From NCBI RefSeq assembly GCF_019175365.1, contig NZ_CP059572.1, positions 4,464,001 to 4,528,000 of the forward strand: 64,000 nucleotides of DNA, given 5' to 3'. Positions 43,955-51,860 of the stretch are shown here, one piece after another. Source of the stretch: Actinomadura graeca. GTDB lineage: Bacteria > Actinomycetota > Actinomycetes > Streptosporangiales > Streptosporangiaceae. The notes beneath the pieces were generated by a model, which saw nothing but the letters and a program-made list of their open reading frames with translations, did not search any database and was not told the DNA's origin. Position 1 is the stretch's first letter. Each line of letters opens with the position of its first letter. The position numbers and the translations under genes are program-made.

Positions 43955-45748
43955 GTGCGTGAGCTGAGGGGCCGCCGGACGGACGGCAGGGCACGGCGGA
44001 CACCGAACGCGACGCGAGCCCCGGCGAGTGGGCTCATAGCGGGGGACCTTCAGGAGTCCGCGCCCACTCCCGCCTCGATCATGGCGTTGCAGCGGATGGC
44101 CGGCAACGCGGCCGTGGCACGCTTTCTCTCTGCTGAGCCCCAGGCCGGGGCGGGTCTGGGGCAGGAGGAGACGGCCCTTGCGGAGGATGGCCCGGCCGTT
44201 CAGCGTAAGCGTGTGGAGCGTGTTCTGAGGTCTCCGGGACGGCCCCTGGACGAGCCGGTCCGCACCGAGATGGAGGCCCGGTTCGGCACGGACTTCTCCG
44301 ATGTCCGCGTGCACACCGACACCTCGGCGCACGAGGCCGCCGAGTCGGTCCAGGCGGAGGCCTTTACTTCGGGCTCTCACATCGCTTTTCGACGCGATCG
44401 GTACTCCCCCAACTCTTCCAGCGGCAAGAGTCTGCTCGGACATGAGCTGGTCCATGTGCAGCAGAACCGGGACGGGCTGACCGCCGGGACCGACAATGGC
44501 CACGGGCTATTGATGACCCATCCGTCGCATGACCTCGAAAGAGCCGCCGACACCGAGAGTGCCGCCGCCCTCGGCAGACCGGTCTCCCTGCAGCGGGCGG
44601 TGACCCGAGAGGAGGCCGGGTCCGCGTCCGACCTGGGGGTCGTCGCGCCGGACATCCCGGTGCAGCGTTACGTCGTCGTGCAGCCGGGCGACCACGACTA
44701 TCCGCGACGACGCCGGGTGGGCCAGAGCACCTCGCTCGACGAGACCTTCACCTCACAGGAAATGATCAACAACAGTTTCGTCGGTCCTGATGGTGAGATC
44801 AATGTCCGCTACACCGGGCGTGCCCCGTTGCGCATTTCCGAGAAGAAGGACCTCGCCGTCGAGCACAACACCGGCAGCCCGTTCATCCAGGCCAAATCCT
44901 TCTTCGCCACCCAGGAGCGGATCGCCCAGGCCAACCAGAATCTACAGGGAAGAGTCAATTTCCAGACCGGAAGCCACATCCTCCATTTGCGCCGGACGAC
45001 GAGATCTCTTCTCATGCGATCCGGTGAGGAGGTGGTGACCCTCTGGGAGGTCGAGCCGGCGGTGGCGCCCACGCACGCCCCGGCCCAGTCCGGGCTGGAC
45101 GTCCGTCTCCCTCAGCGCTGCGACGACATGGCCCAGCAGGTGACGGGCATGGTGGGCATCGTGGGCGGCACGATGGAGGACAGGTACTGGGAAGGTCTCG
45201 CCGCCGTTCTCGGTGATGTGACCAAAACGTCCCGGAAAACCTATCTTGACGAATTTTATGGCGCCAAGCAGCACGTCATCGACAGCCTCAACCTTCCGGA
45301 CCAGCAGAATCCGCAGACCCAGGCGGCGATACAGCAGGCAAAGGACGAATATTCGCACGTCATGCAAAGTATGCTGCAGATCGCGATGAGGGAGCGCACC
45401 CAGTACCCCGATGACTTCAAGAAGGCGCTCTGGAGGCGCCATCTGAACGAGTACACGCCGCCGGCGGCGATCGGCGACGTCCTCATGATCAAAGCACTTC
45501 GCCCGGACGGCACCTCCGGATCGGTGGACTTCCACTACGGCGGGGTCATCGCCAAGAGCGGCACCGACTACATCACGATGGAGAACTACGCCAGGCACGA
45601 GGGCACGGAGACGCTGAGCAGCAACGACCCCCAGTGGTACTTCCAGATGTACGGCGCCGAAAAGCAGTTTCAGAGCTGGCACGAACAGTGGGACTGGGAC
45701 AACCTGTTCCCCGACCGGGTCACGCTCAGCGTCCTGCTCCGCGGCTAG
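43955..45748 (+). CDS. DUF4157-domain protein with putative hydrolase-like C-terminus
   Basis: This 597-aa protein begins at the GTG at 43955, with GAAGGAG 7 nt upstream. The N-terminal segment has IMALQRMAGNAAVARFLS, a motif repeatedly seen at the start of such proteins. The DUF4157 domain follows: FGTDFSDVRVHTDTSAHEAA, IAFRRDRYSPNSS, then LLGHELVHVQQ, a HExxH putative zinc site. The C-terminal 200 aa are separate, with a segment around DFHYGGVIAKSGTDYITMEN that recalls papain-like or NlpC/P60 folds, but no N-terminal catalytic Cys is obvious. In other genomes DUF4157 proteins are cargo or toxins of contractile injection systems; no such system lies in this window. Confidence 0.82.
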   Translation: MRELRGRRTDGRARRTPNATRAPASGLIAGDLQESAPTPASIMALQRMAGNAAVARFLSAEPQAGAGLGQEETALAEDGPAVQRKRVERVLRSPGRPLDEPVRTEMEARFGTDFSDVRVHTDTSAHEAAESVQAEAFTSGSHIAFRRDRYSPNSSSGKSLLGHELVHVQQNRDGLTAGTDNGHGLLMTHPSHDLERAADTESAAALGRPVSLQRAVTREEAGSASDLGVVAPDIPVQRYVVVQPGDHDYPRRRRVGQSTSLDETFTSQEMINNSFVGPDGEINVRYTGRAPLRISEKKDLAVEHNTGSPFIQAKSFFATQERIAQANQNLQGRVNFQTGSHILHLRRTTRSLLMRSGEEVVTLWEVEPAVAPTHAPAQSGLDVRLPQRCDDMAQQVTGMVGIVGGTMEDRYWEGLAAVLGDVTKTSRKTYLDEFYGAKQHVIDSLNLPDQQNPQTQAAIQQAKDEYSHVMQSMLQIAMRERTQYPDDFKKALWRRHLNEYTPPAAIGDVLMIKALRPDGTSGSVDFHYGGVIAKSGTDYITMENYARHEGTETLSSNDPQWYFQMYGAEKQFQSWHEQWDWDNLFPDRVTLSVLLRG

Positions 45749-45808
45749 AGCCGGCGATCGGCGGCATCCGGAATGGGCCGTCTGGGGTTCTCTCTGTCGG
45801 CGATCCGG

Positions 45809-45839
45809 TTGACCTCAAGTTTGGTCGAGGTGACAGAGT
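45809..45839 (+). promoter_or_regulatory. MerR-type promoter/operator of the DUF6506-like gene
   Basis: TTGACC (45809-45814) and CAGAGT (45834-45839) are separated by 19 bp, the stretched spacing of MerR-controlled promoters. An imperfect palindrome (ACCTCAAGTT / TGGTCGAGGT) fills the spacer. The -10 ends 7 nt before the ATG, predicting a leaderless mRNA. No merR gene lies nearby. Confidence 0.55.
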
Positions 45840-45846
45840 CGCTCGC

Positions 45847-46428
45847 ATGAGCGACGACAGGGTGATCATTTTTGAGGAGGCGGGCGCCGACCCGTCGGCC
45901 GACGTCATGACGATTCAGAACGGCGGCGGACGCACACGTGTGCGGGCGGTCGACGGGCCGGAGCACATGGTCGGGCTGGTGTCCCGGCTGGTCGGCGAAG
46001 GGGTGACGCAGATCGAGCTCTGCGGCGGGTTCGGTGCCGTGCCGCACGCCGCGGCCGGGCGGGCGAGCGGTGGGAAGGTGCCCGTGGGGGCCATCTATTA
46101 CGGGTTCGAGTCGCTGACCGGCGTGGCCTCGTACAAGACGCGTTTCGAGGCCGGGGAGGCGCTGTCGGAGGCGTTCATCATCGTGCACGACGGCGCCGAT
46201 CCGTCCATCGACGTGGTGGTGCGCGAGAAGGCGGACGGCGGCAGGACGACCTTCGTGGCGGTGCCCGACGAGGCGGCCGGCGGGCAGGTGGCCGGGAAGA
46301 TGGCCGGAGAGCTGCATCTGATCGAGCTGTACGGCGGATCCGGGCCCGAGGGGGCCGAGTCGGTCATCCGCGCGGTGGACGGCCGAGTGCCCGTCGGTGT
46401 CAGCGCATACCGGCGTGCTGAGGCATGA
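45847..46428 (+). CDS. Tandem-duplicated DUF6506-like protein
   Basis: From the ATG at 45847 the protein is 193 aa with two similar halves. Each starts with an acidic strand (VIIFEEAGADPSADV and AFIIVHDGADPSIDV), then has a helix. Each ends with a signature, IELCGGFGAV with VPVGAIYYG in the first and IELYGGSGPE with VPVGVSAYR in the second. The single-domain family is known as DUF6506; its function is not established. The second copy has Tyr in place of the conserved Cys. The longer frame upstream overlaps the DUF4157 gene and is a shadow. Confidence 0.75.
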   Translation: MSDDRVIIFEEAGADPSADVMTIQNGGGRTRVRAVDGPEHMVGLVSRLVGEGVTQIELCGGFGAVPHAAAGRASGGKVPVGAIYYGFESLTGVASYKTRFEAGEALSEAFIIVHDGADPSIDVVVREKADGGRTTFVAVPDEAAGGQVAGKMAGELHLIELYGGSGPEGAESVIRAVDGRVPVGVSAYRRAEA

Positions 46429-46461
46429 CGTCACGAGCCCGTGTCCCCCCGGGCCGGGACG

Positions 46462-47577
46462 TCAGCCGGAGGCGCGGGATAGGAGGTCGCGGGCGCGCTC
46501 AGGGAAGGTCCGCAGGTGGTCTTGCCAGGTCGCGCGGCATGGCGGGCACGGCTCGATCCCGCCGAACTCGCCGATCTCCTCGGCGCCGTAGACAGGGCGG
46601 CGGCGACACCGCGGGCATTTGTCGGTATCGGGCCGGGTGAGCATGTTGGCGAGTCCCGCGAACAGCACCCGGTCCTTCTGGGCCAGGACGGCCTCGTACC
46701 GTTCGTCGGCGGCGCTGGTGACATCGTTGCGGTACCAAAGCTTGGTGTTCTTGCGTGTCAGGGCGACGACCTGCGTGGTCTCCGGTTCGCCGAGCTTGAG
46801 GCCGTCCTCGACGAACCGGTATCTGCGCATCATCACGTGGATCGGGCCACCGAGCAGCCGCGTGAAATTGACGGCGCTGCGTCCGGCGGTGGTGCGGGCC
46901 CACTGGGTGTCCAGCGCCCAGAGCGCCTCGCGGTAGGAACGGAAGGCCGCCTGGCGGACCTCTGGGCCGACGTATGCGTAGGTGTTGTGGATCTCGCCCT
47001 CGGCCCGATGTTTGTAGAAGGCCACCGCGTCATAGAGCCCCACCCCCATCTCGGTGACAAGGCGGTAATCCCGCTCGCCGAGCCAGGCGACGTCGTCGTT
47101 GCAGGCGATCGCGGCGGCGATGAAGAACCGGAGCATCGCGTCGCAGTCACGTAACCGGAACCAGTCGATCGGCGAATGCGCCAGCGCGTCGGCGTAGCAG
47201 CGCATCAATCGTGAGTTCCTGCGTCCGCTGGACTTCTCCGTCATGAACAGCAGGGACGCCCGGTATTCACGCGCCATCTCGTCGCGGACGGCGCCATTCC
47301 CGAACAGCTCGTCCAGGAGTTCGTCGATGTCGTAGCCGAGGATGGGAGCCGGGGACAGCACGTCGACCATGTCCCCGAAGACCTCCCCGACGATCCCGAC
47401 CGCGCACAGCCGGGCCAGTGCCAGATAGCGGTCCCAGTTCGTGAAGTGCGGGACGACCGACCGGTTGTACTCCCAGGTCTGCGCCAGCGTCTCGGCTATC
47501 CGGCCGGGGCTCAGCCCGGATTCCGCCAGATCGCCTTCGAGTTCGCGGGGATAGAACCATTGGTCCGTGATGGTCAT
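46462..47577 (-). CDS. Unknown helical protein with C-terminal zinc ribbon
   Basis: This 371-aa, almost all-helical protein has segments resembling the helix-H metal-binding motif of class I terpene synthases (YDAVAFYKHRAEGEIHN, where the classic NDxxSxxKE is degenerate), preceded by CNDDVAW. The spacing of an Asp-rich motif does not fit a standard enzyme, so this is only a suggestion. The last 50 aa contain CPRCRRRP and CPPCRATW, a likely zinc ribbon. No signal peptide is visible. The gene stands alone on the minus strand. Confidence 0.65.
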   Translation of the reverse strand: MTITDQWFYPRELEGDLAESGLSPGRIAETLAQTWEYNRSVVPHFTNWDRYLALARLCAVGIVGEVFGDMVDVLSPAPILGYDIDELLDELFGNGAVRDEMAREYRASLLFMTEKSSGRRNSRLMRCYADALAHSPIDWFRLRDCDAMLRFFIAAAIACNDDVAWLGERDYRLVTEMGVGLYDAVAFYKHRAEGEIHNTYAYVGPEVRQAAFRSYREALWALDTQWARTTAGRSAVNFTRLLGGPIHVMMRRYRFVEDGLKLGEPETTQVVALTRKNTKLWYRNDVTSAADERYEAVLAQKDRVLFAGLANMLTRPDTDKCPRCRRRPVYGAEEIGEFGGIEPCPPCRATWQDHLRTFPERARDLLSRASG

Positions 47578-47663
47578 GTCACGGTCCCTTCGATCGGCGT
47601 AGCGACCGTTTCGCGGACGTCATCGCCATGGCCGGTGCCGTCCTGGAGCGCGTGGGTATCAGA

Positions 47664-47701
47664 TGTTCTCCCGGGCGCGTTGCGCTTCGCCCGGAAGAAC
47701 A
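47664..47701 (-). terminator. Terminator of the secreted protein gene
   Basis: TGTTCTcCCGGGCG and CGCCCGGaAGAACA form a 13-bp stem with one mismatch, around a 10-nt loop. It lies about 40 bp past the stop of the minus-strand gene starting at 48254. Confidence 0.65.
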
Positions 47702-47741
47702 CCTTCGGACCTGTCGGTGGGACGGGGCGCGGCGGACTCGA

Positions 47742-48254
47742 TCAGCAGTGTCCGCGGGCGGGTAGAGGGTTGGTCTCGCTGTTGATGTCGCCGTCGCTCA
47801 TGTATCCCCATCGGCCATTGTCGGCCTGGGTATAGGCCCACCGGTTGGGGTGCGGCCCGTTGTTGTTGCGTCCGCCTTCACACCGGTAACTGAACCAGCT
47901 CGTCGTGGTGTACATGTAGCCGACGAGGGCGCCGTCCCTGGCGACGACCTTCGCGCCGCGGCGGTTGTTGCACCACCATCGGCCCCCGCTGGGCCAGCAG
48001 GGAGCGGCCTTGGTGGCGGCGTCGTTCTGGTCCGTCTCCGCGCCCGGCGCTGCGTCGTCCTGCGCCGCCGTGCCGCCGGGCGCGGCCTCGTTCTGTGGCG
48101 CCGGGGCACCGAGGACGGCGTCGACCGTGCCTCCAGGGGTTCCGGCGGTGGCGGCGCCGGCCAGGCCGGCCATCGCGGTGGCTGTGAGGACGGCGCTCGC
48201 CACCAGCGTGGCGGCGCGCACTGTCAACGCACGTCGGGGGGCGGTAGTGGTCAT
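47742..48254 (-). CDS. Secreted Cys-containing SH3-like protein
   Basis: From the ATG at 48254 (GGGAGG upstream) the protein has 170 aa. A signal peptide (TLVASAVLTATAMAGLAGAA) is followed by an acidic Asn/Gln/Ala repeat linker (QNEAAPGG, QDDAAPGA, QNDAATKA). A C-terminal domain rich in Trp, Tyr, Asn and Cys follows (CWPSGGRWWCNNRRG, LVGYMYTTTSWFSYRCEGG). This resembles small bacterial SH3-like domains that bind cell-wall material. The role is not known. Confidence 0.75.
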   Translation of the reverse strand: MTTTAPRRALTVRAATLVASAVLTATAMAGLAGAATAGTPGGTVDAVLGAPAPQNEAAPGGTAAQDDAAPGAETDQNDAATKAAPCWPSGGRWWCNNRRGAKVVARDGALVGYMYTTTSWFSYRCEGGRNNNGPHPNRWAYTQADNGRWGYMSDGDINSETNPLPARGHC

Positions 48255-48519
48255 GACAAAACCTCCCTTGTCACGCTCAGTTATCAGACGAGTACACCAC
48301 GATGCCCGCGCCCATTGACTGACGGCAGCAGTGACAAAAGCACCACCACCTCGTCGAACGACGGTGTCGCCACCCACGCTGTCGCGAGGAAACAGCCTGG
48401 TCAGGAGGGTGCGAGCGGGTCGAACTGCGGGGCCTCGGCGGTTCGGCCGCGCATCATCGCATTTTGGACGGGTAAGGCAGATGCGTACTGATCAGGGCGA
48501 ACAGGGAGGACGGCTTCCC

Positions 48520-48693
48520 ATGGGGAACAAGGACAAGGCGGCCAACACCGGCGACAAGCTCAAGGGCAAGGCCAAGGAAGTCGCCGGCAAGGTGACCGGC
48601 AACGAGCGCCTTGAGGCGGAGGGCAAGAACGACCAGGTCAAGGGGGACCTCAAGCAGGCCGGTGAGAAGGCCAAGGACGCCTTCACCGACTGA
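48520..48693 (+). CDS. CsbD-family stress-response protein
   Basis: The ATG at 48520 follows AGGGAGGAC. The 57-aa protein shows the CsbD pattern GDKLKGKAKEVAGKVTGNERL followed by a Lys/Glu-rich helix (GDLKQAGEKAKDAFTD). CsbD proteins are small, soluble, helical, general-stress proteins of unclear molecular role. A perfect 15-bp terminator stem follows. Confidence 0.9.
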   Translation: MGNKDKAANTGDKLKGKAKEVAGKVTGNERLEAEGKNDQVKGDLKQAGEKAKDAFTD

Positions 48694-48710
48694 TCGAGCG
48701 TCCAGGGATC

Positions 48711-48745
48711 GAGGCAGGCCACCGCCAGGAGCGGTGGCCTGCCTC
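48711..48745 (+). terminator. Terminator of the csbD-like gene
   Basis: A perfect 15-bp inverted repeat (GAGGCAGGCCACCGC / GCGGTGGCCTGCCTC) with a 5-nt loop. Confidence 0.85.
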
Positions 48746-48848
48746 TGCCCGGAGCTTTGGCCGACGCACGACCCGCGACGCGACGCGACGCGGCGTGGCG
48801 CGGGGCGGGGCGGGGCGGCGGGCGCGATGCGGGGCGGCGTGGCGCTTG

Positions 48849-49235
48849 TTACGCCGGGCCGGAGGGGGCCCGGCTCAGATCCACGACGCAGAAGCGGTTG
48901 CCGTCCGGGTCGGCGAGGACGACGAAGTCAGGGTCCGGCGGGTACAGGTCCCACGTGATCCTCTCGGCTCCGAGGCCGATCAGACGCTCCACCTCGGCTT
49001 CCTGCTCGGCCGTGGTGTCCACCATCAGGTCGAGGTGGATGCGCGGGTGTTCCTGGACGGGCGACTCGCTGAACATCAGCGCGAGTGCCCGGCCCGACCC
49101 GTCCGCGTGCTCAAGGGTCCTCCAGGTGGGCGCCTCCCACTCCGATGTGGCGACCAGGTTCAGCGCCGACGTCCAGAAGGCCACGGCGCGCGGGACGTCG
49201 GTCACGCCGATCACCGGGAATCCGAGTCTGAGCAT
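48849..49235 (-). CDS. VOC-family (glyoxalase-fold) protein
   Basis: This 128-aa protein has the usual paired beta-alpha-beta-beta-beta modules: VIGVTDVPRAVAFWTSALNL at the N-terminus, RIHLDLMVD in the middle and VVLADPDGNRFCVVDLS at the end. The last contains the DPDGN signature of the superfamily. Members are metal-dependent dioxygenases, glyoxalases or antibiotic-binding proteins; nothing in context picks one. It is isolated on the minus strand downstream of kynU. Confidence 0.88.
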   Translation of the reverse strand: MLRLGFPVIGVTDVPRAVAFWTSALNLVATSEWEAPTWRTLEHADGSGRALALMFSESPVQEHPRIHLDLMVDTTAEQEAEVERLIGLGAERITWDLYPPDPDFVVLADPDGNRFCVVDLSRAPSGPA

Positions 49236-49308
49236 GAGGGCGAGTCTAGGGAGCGTCCACGTGCGTCCAGGGCCGGCGGACCGTCCGGCGGGATCGTTCC
49301 GCGGACGC

Positions 49309-50517
49309 TCAGACCACCAGATCGCGGAGCGTGCACACCGCGGCGTAAACCTCGCGGTGGGTGGTGTAGAGGGGGTGGAGGCCGAACCGCATCAGGTCCG
49401 GCGGACGATGGTCGGCCGCGACGCCGTTGTCCCTGAGCTCCTGGACGATCTTCGGCGCGTCGCCGTGGCAGACCGCGACGTGACCGGCCCGGCGCTGCGG
49501 CTCCCGCGGTGTGGCCACGGACGCGGCCGTCCCCGTGAGGAGTTCCTCCGCGCAGGTCATGAAGAAGCCCGTCAGCGACAGGCTGCGTTGACGCACCTGC
49601 CGCATGTCGACGGCGTCGTAGGCGTCCAGGGCCGCTTCGAGCGCGATCATGGAGATGATCGGCGGGGTGCCGATGCGGGCGCGGGCGATGCTGGGCGCGC
49701 CCTGGTAGGTGTCGCGCATGCCGAACGGGTACTCGTGGCCGTTCCAGCCGGGGAGCGGCTGGTCGAAGACGTTCTGGTGACGCCCGCCGACGTAGATGAA
49801 CGCCGGTGAGCCGGGGCCGCCGCACAGGTACTTGTAGGTGCAGCCGACCGCCATGTCCACGTCGTTGGCGTCCAGGTCGACGGGAACGATCCCGGCGGCG
49901 TGGCACAGATCCCACACCGTGACGCAGCCGGCGGCGTGGGCGGCGCGGGTGAGGCCCGCGAGGTCGTAGAGCTCGCCGGTGCGGAAGTCGACCGGTTCGT
50001 GGAGCAGCACCCCGATGGCCTCGCCGTCGGCCCGGAGGTAGCGTTCGATCTCGGCCGGGGGGACGCGCCGGACGGTCAGGTCCAGCATCCGCGCGGCCGA
50101 GTCGGTGATGTACCGGGCGGTCGGGAACTGTGTCGTGACGCTCAGGATCACCTTGCGGCCGGGACGCAGCCGGGACGCCGCGACGAGGGCGTTGAACAGC
50201 TGCACCGTGGTGGAGTCACTGACCACCACCTGGCCGGGGGCGGCGCCCAGCAGCCGCCCGATCTTGTCTCCGGCGCGGGCGGGGGCCTCCCACCATCCGT
50301 CCTCCCACCATCCGTCGATGAGCCGCCGACCCCACTGGACGTCGACCGCCTCGCGAACGGCGGCCGAGACCGAGGAGGTCAGCGGCCCCAGACACGTGCT
50401 CTCCATATAGATCTGGCCCGCGGGCAGGACGAATCGCTTCCGCACATGGGCCAGCGGATCTGCGGCGTCCAGCCGCTCGGCTTCCTCGTTCAGGGACTCG
50501 GATACGCGCACGTTCAT
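49309..50517 (-). CDS. kynU: Kynureninase
   Basis: This PLP enzyme cleaves L-kynurenine to anthranilate and alanine in tryptophan catabolism. The 402-aa protein from the ATG at 50517 (GAGAGG upstream) has a fold-type I core with SDSTTVQLFNALVAA, the Asp in VWDLCHAAGIVPVDLDA, and the PLP Lys in GCTYKYLCGGPGSPAF. The C-terminal domain ends with DLMRFGLHPLYTTHREVY. No kynA or kynB lies in the window. Anthranilate could feed catabolism or a specialised metabolite. Just upstream is an orphan 3' fragment of a ribonucleotide reductase gene. Confidence 0.92.
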   Translation of the reverse strand: MNVRVSESLNEEAERLDAADPLAHVRKRFVLPAGQIYMESTCLGPLTSSVSAAVREAVDVQWGRRLIDGWWEDGWWEAPARAGDKIGRLLGAAPGQVVVSDSTTVQLFNALVAASRLRPGRKVILSVTTQFPTARYITDSAARMLDLTVRRVPPAEIERYLRADGEAIGVLLHEPVDFRTGELYDLAGLTRAAHAAGCVTVWDLCHAAGIVPVDLDANDVDMAVGCTYKYLCGGPGSPAFIYVGGRHQNVFDQPLPGWNGHEYPFGMRDTYQGAPSIARARIGTPPIISMIALEAALDAYDAVDMRQVRQRSLSLTGFFMTCAEELLTGTAASVATPREPQRRAGHVAVCHGDAPKIVQELRDNGVAADHRPPDLMRFGLHPLYTTHREVYAAVCTLRDLVV

Positions 50518-50727
50518 AGTCGACCTCTCGCCTGGTGGCCTTGCCGGTGGTGTGTTTCTGGGAGCCCACGACGAATGCACAGCACCAAGAAGGGGGCGCC
50601 TTCGAATGTGTCGCGCCTGGCGGAGCACGTCAAATGACATGGCATGTTTGGCAGATTCTTGTCGTGCCCCGCCCGGCGCATCGAACCTGCGTCCCGCAGG
50701 CAAAAGACCACGTGCCTGCAACGGTTC

Positions 50728-50877
50728 TCAGAACTCCTCGTCGAGGCTGACGGCGCCTTCCGTGCCGATCTGGTAGGCCGAGACCCGGCGCTCGAAGAAG
50801 TTGGACAGCTCCTGGACGTCCTGCAGTTCCATGAAGGCGAAGGGGTTGGCGGGGCAGTCCCGGAATCGCACCGGGTT
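50728..50877 (-). pseudogene. nrdB: 3'-terminal fragment of ribonucleotide reductase beta subunit
   Basis: On the minus strand the frame reads RDCPANPFAFMELQDVQELS followed by NFFERRVSAYQIG and ends LDEEF with a stop at 50728. This is the conserved last ~45 residues of class Ia NrdB, including the C-terminal tail that docks on NrdA. The rest of the gene is absent, and upstream sequence is unrelated. It is a remnant. Some integrative elements recreate the 3' end of a target gene, so it might be an old att site. Confidence 0.75.
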
Positions 50878-50980
50878 CCCTCTTACGACACCCGTCCCTG
50901 GGTGGGACGGGTGAGCCAACGTCAGAGGAACCATACATCTTGTGGTGCCATAGTCCTACCAACACCACATGTAGATACTC

Positions 50981-51571
50981 TCACTCCCGTGTCCGCCGGG
51001 CCCGGCGCAGGGCGACCGCCTCACGGAGGCCGTGCACCAGGTTCCGGCCGTCGCCGAAGAAGGGCAGGAGGAACACGAGGTGGACGAGATACCACCAGGC
51101 CAGGGCCCGGTCGAGTCCCATGCTCCACAGCCCGGCGCCGACGATCACGCACGAGGACGGACCGGCCACGGCGACGCCCGCGCTCTGGAGGGCCGTCATC
51201 GTCCCCGCTGGGATCACCGATGTGCGCCACATCGTCCGCTCGATGGCGATGTGCGTGACGTGGGGAAGGCGCTTGAGCACCACCACGTGCGCCACCTCGT
51301 GCAGGGCGAAGGAGCCCGCCAGGCCCAATGCCGCCGCCTTGAAGAACCACCACGCCATCTCCGCCGGGACGCCGTCGCCGGACGACGCGAACCACGCCAG
51401 CGCCACGGCCAGGAGGCCGCCGAGGAAGGCCAGCAGCGGCCAGACCTGCAGGACCACGGCCGCGGCGACCGCGCGGACCACCGGCCCGTCCCGGTCGTGG
51501 GCGGAGGGACCGGGCGCCGGATCGCCGGCGGAGGGGTCAGGCGCCGGTCTGCTGCTTGATGAGCTGCTCAC
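50981..51571 (-). CDS. M50-like membrane metalloprotease
   Basis: This 196-aa membrane protein has a Ser/Pro/Asp-rich N-terminus and about five hydrophobic segments. The zinc-site motif HEVAH lies in a TM helix (GSFALHEVAHVVVLKRLP), and a third-ligand-like segment FFGDGRNLVHGL occurs near the C-terminus, as in site-2-type proteases. It is the last gene of a minus-strand cluster with an ABC transporter and a small TM peptide. Its start overlaps the preceding gene by 35 bp. A role in trimming or releasing the exported peptide is inference. Confidence 0.75.
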   Translation of the reverse strand: MSSSSSSRPAPDPSAGDPAPGPSAHDRDGPVVRAVAAAVVLQVWPLLAFLGGLLAVALAWFASSGDGVPAEMAWWFFKAAALGLAGSFALHEVAHVVVLKRLPHVTHIAIERTMWRTSVIPAGTMTALQSAGVAVAGPSSCVIVGAGLWSMGLDRALAWWYLVHLVFLLPFFGDGRNLVHGLREAVALRRARRTRE

Positions 51572-51860
51572 GGCGGTGCTTCAACCCCCGGTAGGTGATG
51601 TGGGTCATCGTGAGGACCGCGGTGGCGACCACGAAAATGACGATCAGGGCCGTGGGATTGGCCACGCCCATGGTCACCCCGGTCGCCCCGTTGCCCGTGG
51701 GCTTCGCCTTGAAGAAAAGCGATCCGAACAGCGTCTCCCGGTAGATCGGCTTGTCACCGTCAGTTGAGAACATGAGATACAGAAGGGCCGTCACCGCGAT
51801 CGCCAGGGTCAACAGGACCGACGCGAGAGCGGACGTCATGACCCACCGTGCCTTTATCAT
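51537..51860 (-). CDS. Two-TM small membrane protein (107 aa)
   Basis: The ATG at 51860 has a near-ideal GAGGAGAAGGA upstream, inside the end of the permease gene (about 100-bp overlap). Two TM segments (ALASVLLTLAIAVTALLYLM; PTALIVIFVVATAVLTM) flank an extracytoplasmic loop. A basic C-terminus follows. No family was recognised. The position between an ABC permease and a protease, and the small two-TM layout, would suit an immunity or accessory protein. Confidence 0.7.
   Translation of the reverse strand: MIKARWVMTSALASVLLTLAIAVTALLYLMFSTDGDKPIYRETLFGSLFFKAKPTGNGATGVTMGVANPTALIVIFVVATAVLTMTHITYRGLKHRREQLIKQQTGA

Noticed and set aside
50640..50720. tRNA-like T-arm (GGTTCGAT on the minus strand) upstream of kynU
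   Set aside because: No matching acceptor, D or anticodon arms could be folded.
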